DNA of 15,622 nucleotides from Setomelanomma holmii. Its lineage: Eukaryota > Ascomycota > Dothideomycetes > Pleosporales > Phaeosphaeriaceae. A program made the position numbers and the translations under genes. The stretch spans positions 1-15,622 of the forward strand of contig ML978415.1 in NCBI GenBank assembly GCA_010015745.1, read 5' to 3'. The notes below the pieces were generated by a model that saw only the letters and a program-made list of their open reading frames with translations, was not told where the DNA came from and did not search any database. Shown here piece after piece: positions 9,613 to 15,622 of this stretch (positions are counted from its first letter, which is position 1; each line of letters begins with the position of its first letter).

Positions 9613-10406
9613 TCATGTAAGCTCCACACTGCCCGCTGGCACACCTCTTCGACTCAGCAGTCTGCGGGCGAGGAACTGCATGATTGGCATCATTTCTTCA
9701 CGGTTGCTCATCATGCCGTCGCCGTTCCTCTTCCAGTCTTTAACCTCAACATTCTCGAATGCGTCTTTGAGCTTCGACACAGCACTGTCGGTGACCTTGG
9801 AGCCTTTTGAAGCTCGACATACCAGCACGGGAGTCTTGCTTTTCTGGCTGAGAGCTTTCAGTGGCAGCGTGTGGGATAGACTACCTCCGATGCTGACAGC
9901 GCCGCCTAGTTCGTTGTCTTCAAACTCCGCAGCGACTTGAAGTCCAACCATGGCGCCCTGTGCAAATCCAAAGAGGACGATCTCACGCGCCCTGTACCCG
10001 CACTTCTTTATAAGACTTTCGCGTATCACATCCTCGAGTATCAGGCGCGTGGCAGTCTTGAAGCCAGTGTCCATATCGAGCTCGCCGGTAGCTTGGTCAA
10101 CGACCAGATCGTCGCCCCAATGGAAGCCGCCAATATCGAACAGCAGCCCGTTCGGCGCCTGCACCGCGATGCATACTGTCTCAGGGAGGTTCAATTGCTG
10201 ACCCAGCCTCGTGAACGACTCATTGACATCACCGAGGCCGTGGAGGAGGATAAGGACGTTGGTAGGCGGCTGCAAAGTGGGTGCTGCACAGGTCAGCTCT
10301 CAATTACACGACGTAAAGCTGCAACAATGCGGAGAATCCTACGCGGTGTGACGCTGAGGGTCACCTTGGCCGGGAAGTCAGCCTTGGTGGGAAGTCGCCC
10401 CGGCAT
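9613..10406 (-). CDS. Phospholipase/carboxylesterase-family alpha/beta-hydrolase lacking the nucleophile serine
   Basis: Exons 10406-10343 and 10283-9613 encode 244 residues, close to acyl-protein thioesterase size. The fold is shown by LILLHGLGD (about 32-40), GGFHWGDD (about 73-80) and the nucleophile-elbow region LFGFAQGAMVGL (about 125-136). In active family members the elbow reads GFSQGG; here the Ser is Ala129. The C-terminal part also lacks an obvious GDxDxxVP acid loop and a GxGH histidine, so the whole catalytic triad appears absent. The protein is therefore probably a non-hydrolytic homolog with a binding or regulatory role (inference). The short first exon, MPGRLPTKADFP, was chosen because it has an ATG, joins in phase to CCACCCACTTTGCAGCCG and gives a plausible N-terminus. 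The stretch immediately before LILLHGLGD otherwise has no ATG. Confidence 0.88.
10284..10342 (-). other. Intron of the esterase-like gene
   Basis: The 59-nt intron has donor CCGC|GTAGGA, branch site GCTGACC and acceptor CTGTGCAG|CA. It is in phase 1 and joins SVTP to PTLQPPTNVL. A second AG eleven bases downstream (TTTGCAG) is possible but would shift the phase with this donor. Confidence 0.8.
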
Positions 10407-11140
10407 GGTTGTTGCGTTCCTTGGTGAGCGATGACAAGCATGCTGAGGTCACAGAGTGACGTTCGCTGTGGAACCTGGATCGAGGCGGGAGATCGCTCGC
10501 TAAGCCGCGAAGCTTTTGATCTCGCAAACGGACGACATTGCAAATACATCGCCTGAATGTCAATAACCCGGAGAAATTCAAGGAGGGTACATGTGAGCTG
10601 AAAGACACTCTTTTGGCATAGATGCAGCTCGGCGACACCTTTAAACGAGCTCCAGACTTCGATTATACCGGTAGCTAAGCTTTACCAAGGAAGCTTGGCA
10701 AGTTAACCAGGCCTTCTGCCGGACAACCGCCCGGACCCCAGCGTATTACGCACGCTTCTAGACCTTGTTCATGCTTCAGCACCCCTCGATACGGCGCGAT
10801 CGTCCAATTGAAACGTCAGGGGCGTTCACCGTTGCGCAGTGAGGCGCAGACATGAGCTCAAGTTGCATGCAAATGCCGCAATCGCTGTGCCACAATTGGA
10901 CCCTCGATGGCTGAGCGATTGCGAATGAGAGGGGCATGGCGGAGACGCTGGGATTGATTCGGTCATACTGCCAGACTACTGTATGAGGCCAGCTAGAGTG
11001 ACGAAGCTCCATGCAGGGCTTCCGAGGGGTAGCAGAGTACTTAAAGCACGATCAGTCCACTGACGCTGATACTCACCTCAGCTCGTACCTTCAAACTATA
11101 CCTCAAAAATTCTACAACTTTTACACATCTCACCGCAATC
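10407..11140 (+). promoter_or_regulatory. Divergent promoter region with four STRE-like motifs
   Basis: This 734-bp gap separates the divergently transcribed esterase-like gene and the CipC-like gene, with no supportable coding sequence. AGGGG/CCCCT, the core of the fungal stress response element, occurs at 10782-10786 (CCCCT), 10818-10822, 10930-10934 and 11025-11029, all within 360 bp of the CipC start. CCAAT cores lie at 10804-10808 and, inverted, at 10895-10899. The leader just before the ATG is pyrimidine/A-rich, as is usual for highly expressed fungal genes. AGGGG is short, so individual sites may be chance. Confidence 0.5.
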
Positions 11141-11710
11141 ATGGGTTTCTTCGGTAGGTGGCCTCCTTTGCGCCTGTGAAATTGCCCAAGCTAACCTTGC
11201 TCCTACATAGACCAGAACGAACAGAACTACGACAAGGTCTACAACAACGACCAGTTCGATGAGAACAAGTCGAGCTTCGGCCATGAAATGATTGCTGGAG
11301 GTGCTGCCTTTGCCGGCTTCAAGGCCTTCGAGGACCACCAACGCAACGAGGGTACGTCCTTAGCAACCGACAGAGGCGTACAGGTACTGATGATTCCTCC
11401 AGGCAAGCCCGTCTCTCACCAGTTCGCAAAGGAGGTCCTAGCTGGATTCGCCGGCGCTGAGGTACGTTCGCACTGCTCATCTCCCTCCACCTACATATTA
11501 CAGTCGACTCTTACTGACACGTCACAACAGGTTGACAAGCTCGCCGAGACGAAGGGTGAGGACTGGTTCGACCGTGAGAAAACGAAGCGCCATGCAGAGC
11601 AGCAGGCAAAGCAGATGTACGACGAGCACTATATCCAGGACCAGGGCGCGGATCAGTATGATCCCCAGCAGTATGACCAGCCTCAGAGGCTCGAGAGGCG
11701 TGACTGGTAA
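11141..11710 (+). CDS. cipC: CipC-like antibiotic/stress response protein (DUF3759 family)
   Basis: Four exons (11141-11153, 11211-11351, 11403-11461, 11531-11710; stop TAA) encode 130 residues. The protein begins MGFFDQNEQNYDKVYN and carries the family hallmarks AGGAAFAGFKAFEDHQRNEG, GKPVSHQFAKEVLAGFAGAE and VDKLAETKGEDWFDREKTKR, then a Gln/Asp/Tyr-rich tail. CipC was first described as a concanamycin-induced protein in Aspergillus; homologs are abundant small proteins of unknown biochemical function that respond to stress and growth state. No signal peptide or membrane segment is visible, so it is probably cytosolic. The start has A at -3 and G at +4. Three introns in under 600 bp, one after only 13 coding bases, fit the family style. 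Upstream STRE-like motifs agree with stress control (inference). Confidence 0.94.
11154..11210 (+). other. CipC intron 1
   Basis: The 57-nt intron has donor G|GTAGGT, branch site GCTAACC and acceptor ACATAG. It follows the four-codon first exon, and splicing creates the Asp codon of MGFFD. Confidence 0.93.
11352..11402 (+). other. CipC intron 2
   Basis: The 51-nt intron has donor G|GTACGT, branch-like TACTGAT and acceptor CTCCAG. It joins NEG to KPVSH. Confidence 0.92.
11462..11530 (+). other. CipC intron 3
   Basis: The 69-nt intron has donor GAG|GTACGT, branch TACTGAC and acceptor CAACAG. It is in phase 0 and joins GAE to VDKLAETKG. Confidence 0.92.
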
Positions 11711-12166
11711 GCAGAGCAATTGAGCCTGCCATCGATCACGAATCCAAAATGAAAATAATACAAATGAGTTACGATTCATGTTATGTCGCTATCATTGCGT
11801 GAATGAACCTAACTGCAACAATGCCTCCAATGTGTCCAATGTGCCCTGAGCAAAGCTGGAAGCTCACAGCTGAAAGTGGGGTCTGTTCTTTATGACGTAT
11901 GAGCCAAGGCTGACTCGCGCCAATACGCGCCATGATTCGTGCAGCCAGCGAAGATCGTCGACATGTCAAACGTCGCGACACCGCTTACCGTTGAACCATT
12001 TTCGCAGAGTTGCGTGGGAGCACCCGCGACTGTTCCTTAGCTTCTCCGCTGTCACACAGCGCCGGCTCTTCCCACTCTCTTGTACATCCTCGCCATGCGA
12101 AGGGCGAATAGACACTCAATCGTATCGTTATCCCTGCCCTTCGCTTGACGCGTTGGCAACGCAGTT
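11711..12166 (+). promoter_or_regulatory. CipC 3' flank and SYG1 promoter region
   Basis: This 456-bp gap separates two tandem plus-strand genes. AT-rich sequence with AATAAT at about 11755 may direct 3'-end formation of the CipC mRNA. A 9-bp direct repeat TCCAATGTG (11826-11834 and 11835-11843) holds two CCAAT cores. No CACGTG box was found before the SYG1-type gene. No coding sequence is supported. Confidence 0.4.
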
Positions 12167-15100
12167 ATGAAGTTCGCGAAGTAAGACTGTCTCAGCGACG
12201 TCCTTGACGCGGTTATCACTGATGATTCAAGGGAATTGGAGCGCGATCTTGTGCCGGAATGGCGGCTGAAGTACTTGGACTACAAGGTTTGTTACAAGTG
12301 CCCGTCTAGAGTAGCTGCGCGCGCTAAAGTACGATGACTGCAGACTGGGAAGAAGAAGCTCAAGGCCATCAACCGCTCCCTTCGCACTGTACACCAGACG
12401 CCTCGTTTCCGCAAACGTGGCACCAATGCCTACGAGCCCTCGCCGTTCGACGCTGCGCCCAAGTACACGTACATCAACCGAAACTACAATGGACGCGAAG
12501 CAGCGACTGTCAGCTCGCGCGATCCAGACGACCTACGCGCCCTAGCCATCACAAATAGCCATAACAGTCTGCGAGAAAGACCGGCCAACCAGTCTGTTCG
12601 AAGTGTGCAATTCTCGCGATCGCCTGAGGAGGAGCCGTTAGCGAAAGGAAAAGGTTTCCGAGAACGTGGAACGAGCTATGGTAGCATAATCGGGAGTCCA
12701 CCAGATGCTAAAGCGAAGACTTCGAATGATGGAGGGAGAGCACCGCCGTCTCTGAAGCTTCCAGGAGCCGCATTGGACCCGGAGAACTCCTCTCTCAATA
12801 TCGGACCGTCGGCTGTGTCCCTGCGCAAGCAGAAGTCAATGGGCATCTCACCACCCGAATGCGAGAATGCGTTCGAGATTGGCAAGACCCGATCGCCCGG
12901 CACGAAGCATTCCTCGCTCCCGGCAAGATACAAAAGTGTTTTCAGTCCCATGCGGATGAACTCTGATGCTGGGCCAATCACGCAGACCAAAACGCGTCCC
13001 TCGGTGAGGCGGCTCTTCTCTTTGAGCAACAAGGCGGATCCGCCGCAAAGTCCAGGCGATGTGCCACTTGAGGCTTACCGGGACCTTGACCTTCGCCAGG
13101 CTGAGTTCTTCAATTTTCTCGACATGGAGTTGGAAAAGATCGAGGCATTCTACAAAGAAAAGGAAGAGGAGGCGACAAAGAGATTGGCCGTCCTCCGCGA
13201 TCAGCTACATATTATGCGCGACCGTCGCATCGACGAGATCATCCAACGACAGACCGCGAAGATCAAGGCCAAGTCAAATCCCAAGAAGAATGGCAAAGCT
13301 CTCTTGGCGGGGAATAGTCGACCGGATAGCTCTGGCGAAGAGAATTCGGACGATACGAAGACCAATGGCGATACTGCCAATTCCTCTTGGCTCAATCCGA
13401 TCGATGCAGCCCTAGAAGCGATCAACGCAGGAAGGTATGGGAAGAGCACCAAAGAGATTGCAGAATTGGCGACGCCGGCCGCACTAAAGCCCAAGGACTA
13501 CCTCGAAGGCCGCAGCGACTTCTCCAGACGCCCGGACCTGCCAGAAGTACCTTATCAATCAGCGAAGCGTAAGCTTAAAACAGCTCTCCAGGAGTACTAT
13601 CGAGGGCTTGAACTGCTCAAATCGTATGCTCTTTTAAACAGGACTGCCTTCCGTAAGATCAACAAGAAGTACGACAAGACTGTCAATGCACGCCCTTCAG
13701 CACGATACATGACTGAGAAGGTAAACAACGCTTGGTTTGTCAACAGCGATGTCATTGAAGGCCATATACGAGCAGTAGAGGATCTATATGCAAGATACTT
13801 CGAGCGTGGCAACCACAAAGTGGCAGTTGGAAAGCTGCGTATCAAGATTGCGAGAGCGGGCGACTATACTGACAACACTTTCCGCAACGGCCTGCTACTA
13901 GCAGCGGGTGTCATTCTAGGAGTCCAGGGCCTCGTCAAAGCCACGAACAACCTTGAAGAGACTGATGATGGCTCGCTTTCTGTGGACACCAGCTATCTTC
14001 TGCAGGCATGTATAGCTCAATTGGCAGCGTCACATCTACTAACATATAGTAGATCTATGGCGGTTACTTTCTAGCCAACTTTCTTCTCCTCCTCTTTTGC
14101 CTAGCATGTCGCATTTGGCACGAGACCAAGATCAACTATGTTTTCATCTTCGAGTATGATACCCGCCATTTCCTGGATTGGAGGCAACTTTCTGAAGTAA
14201 GTTACTGGCTACTATGTGTGCAGCATCGTGCTAACCATACGCAGCTTCCTTGCTGGTGCCTCTTCTTCCTTGGGCTGTTCATGTATTTGAACTTCTCCCA
14301 AATCGGAGGCCATGCCATGTACATCTACTTTCCTGTTGTCTTGATTAGCATTTCGGTTGCCATTCTGTTCAATCCGTTGAAGATATTCTATTTCCGAACG
14401 CGCATGTGGTTGCTATATTCTTTGGTCAGTATCGCCCGTGGTGTACTTGTTCTTATCGCTGATAGTATCGCAGTGGCGCCTTCTGCTCGCCGGCCTTTAC
14501 CCTGTAGAGTGGCGAGATTTCTACTTGGGTGATATGTTTTGCTCGCTGACGTACACCATGGGTGTAGGTATTACCATCTCACCCATGCAGAATTTGCTGA
14601 CCTTTCGAAGAACATGGCTACGTTCTTTTGCCTCTACTCGCGCGAATGGAACAATCCTGGGTCATGCAACTCGTCGCACCTTCGCATCGTCGGCTTTATG
14701 ACAACTCTACCCGGCATATGGCGCGCCCTGCAGTGTATACGACGCTACAGTGACACCGGCAACAAGTTCCCGCATTTACTTAATTGCGGCAAATACCTGG
14801 CAACGATTATGTTCTATGCCACTTTGAGTATCTATCGTATAGACCAGAAGTCTTCCACGAAGGCTGTCTTTATCACTTTCGCTACCATCAACAGCGTATA
14901 CACTAGCTTCTGGGATATCTACTACGATTGGAGCTTGGGTGACCCTCACGCCAAAAACCGTTTTCTACGGAAAGAGCTCGGTTACAAAAAGCTATGGTGG
15001 TACTACGTCGCTATGGTTATCGATCCAATTTTGCGCTTCAACTGGATCATGTATACTGTTATTCCGCTCCAGCTACAGCACTCTGCGGTAACTTCCTTCG

Positions 15101-15622
15101 CTGTCTCACTCAGTGAGATATTCAGAAGAGGCATGTGGTCATTGTTTCGCGTTGAGAACGAGCACTGCACCAATGTCGGTCGCTTCCGCGCAAGTCGGGA
15201 CGTGCCTCTGCCGTACGAACTTCCACCTAGCCCTGCGCTGAACAAAAGAGACGGACAAGTACAACGCGGCGAGATCGTCGACGAGGAACAGCCAGCCCAA
15301 CGCCCGAGCTCCGCTCCCTCCCAAGCATCAGCAAGTGGCGCGCAATTGCACCTTGAACGCACTCGCTCCTCCGCACGCCAGCGCCGTGGCTTCCAAGACG
15401 AGTTCCGCCCTTCGCCTTTGCAGCGCGCTATCACTCAGGTTGGAGACATGTTCCGCGACGCTCACGCCGAGGACTTTGAGCGTAAGAGGAAGCCGGAGTT
15501 AGGTCGCGATCCAAGAAATACCAAGGTTGAAGAAGAGGACACCGATGACGAGTCTGACGATAACGATGAGCAAGGCGAAGGTGACAGTGATAAGGAGGAT
15601 CGTGAAGGAATAGATAGTGACA
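12167..15622 (+). CDS. SYG1: SYG1/XPR1-type SPX-EXS membrane protein (putative phosphate exporter), 3' truncated by the window
   Basis: Exons 12167-12180, 12232-12286, 12344-14005, 14053-14196, 14245-14424, 14474-14563 and 14611 to the right edge encode 1052 residues so far, with no stop. The N-terminus MKFAKELERDLVPEWRLKYL plus YKTGKKKLKAI is SPX helices 1-2. The SPX core resumes at about 275-480 with FNFLDMELEKIEAFYKEKE and KINKKYDK (461-468), whose lysines bind inositol pyrophosphates in family members. Membrane segments begin at about 538. The EXS region shows IYGGYF (578-583), DTRHFLDWRQL, LYPVEWRDFYLGDMFCSLTY, LPGIWRALQCIRRY, SFWDIYYDWSLG and DPILRFNW. A Ser/Asp/Glu-rich cytosolic tail follows. 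Metazoan XPR1 exports phosphate; fungal members act in phosphate homeostasis, with yeast Syg1 named as a suppressor of a G-protein alpha defect. About 230 residues of disordered Ser/Lys-rich sequence split the SPX domain. Confidence 0.96.
12181..12231 (+). other. SYG1 intron 1
   Basis: The 51-nt intron has donor GTAAGA, branch-like CACTGAT and acceptor TTCAAG. It splits a Lys codon (AA|G) and joins MKFA to KELERDLVPEW, the conserved SPX start. Confidence 0.92.
12287..12343 (+). other. SYG1 intron 2
   Basis: The 57-nt intron has donor AAG|GTTTGT and acceptor GACTGCAG. Phase 0 joining makes YLDYKTGKKKLKAI, the first SPX helical hairpin. Confidence 0.9.
14006..14052 (+). other. SYG1 intron 3, GC-AG type
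   Basis: The phase 0 donor is CAG|GCATGT, a GC donor close to CAG|GCAAGT. A perfect TACTAAC branch site lies near the acceptor ATAGTAG. Joining gives SYLLQ-IYGGYFL, the expected junction into the EXS membrane region. The GT two codons downstream is in the wrong phase for the only in-frame acceptor. Length is 47 nt. If unspliced, the frame reads through and stops at 14074, truncating the protein after the SPX domain and the first membrane segment. Confidence 0.85.
14197..14244 (+). other. SYG1 intron 4
   Basis: The 48-nt intron has donor GTAAGT, branch GTGCTAACC and acceptor ACGCAG. It is in phase 0 and joins WRQLSE to LPCWCLFFLG. Confidence 0.92.
14425..14473 (+). other. SYG1 intron 5
   Basis: The 49-nt intron has donor TTG|GTCAGT, branch-like CGCTGATA and acceptor ATCGCAG. 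It joins WLLYSL to WRLLLAGLYPVEW. Confidence 0.9.
14564..14610 (+). other. SYG1 intron 6
   Basis: The 47-nt intron has donor GGT|GTAGGT, branch GCTGACC and acceptor TTTCGAAG. It is in phase 0 and joins CSLTYTMG to NMATFFCLYSREWNNP. The G|GTGTAG donor one base pair-step upstream would put the following exon out of frame. Confidence 0.88.

Noticed and set aside
10273..10275. Start of the esterase-like protein at the codon read as Met in MQPPTNV
   Set aside because: The codon is TTG, not ATG. An upstream exon with an ATG, a good branch site and matching phase supplies the real N-terminus.
10684..10697. CCAAG/CTTGG inverted repeat in the divergent promoter
   Set aside because: Only 5-bp arms; common by chance and not tied to a known element.
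14053..14074. End of the SYG1-type protein at the stop codon at 14074
   Set aside because: That stop is reached only by reading through an intron. Splicing at 14006-14052 continues into an unmistakable EXS domain.
15003..15434. Minus-strand 143-codon frame opposite the SYG1 tail
   Set aside because: It is antisense to clearly coding EXS sequence and has no motifs of its own.

Overview
The window reads as nuclear DNA of a filamentous ascomycete (Pezizomycotina; Dothideomycetes is a guess from protein style, not shown). The genes are broken by 47-69 nt introns with fungal donor, branch-point (CTRAY) and acceptor signals. The predicted proteins carry long Ser/Pro/Gln-rich disordered stretches, and every recognisable family is a fungal one. 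I see no bacterial, viral, transposon, CRISPR, rRNA or tRNA signature.

Layout, left to right: (1) 1-807, no supportable gene; it holds the 3' flank of the next gene, including a perfect hairpin. (2) 808-6113, minus strand: a very large conserved-looking protein of unknown role with a RasGAP-like motif in its first third and a Sel1-like helical C-terminus, built from two exons joined by a non-canonical GC-AG intron. (3) 6114-7830, about 1.7 kb without a convincing gene, with a 21-bp tandem repeat near the start of gene 2. (4) 7831-9182, minus: a DHH/DHHA2 exopolyphosphatase (PPX1 type), two exons. (5) 9613-10406, minus: a phospholipase/carboxylesterase-family alpha/beta-hydrolase whose catalytic serine is replaced by alanine. 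(6) 10407-11140, a divergent promoter region with four STRE-like AGGGG motifs. (7) 11141-11710, plus: a small CipC-like (DUF3759) stress/antibiotic-response protein, four exons. (8) 12167 to beyond the right edge, plus: a SYG1/XPR1-type SPX-EXS membrane protein, at least seven exons, 3' end missing.

Two genes belong to phosphate homeostasis: PPX1 degrades polyphosphate, and SYG1/XPR1 senses inositol pyrophosphates and is the family of phosphate exporters. They lie about 3 kb apart with two unrelated genes between, and a CACGTG (Pho4/NUC-1-type) element lies upstream of PPX1. Whether this is more than coincidence cannot be told from one window. Otherwise the region looks like ordinary fungal chromosome. 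The most unusual sequence-level points are the two GC-AG introns (both 47 nt) among twelve deduced introns and the pseudo-esterase. I do not see a convincing undescribed multi-gene system.
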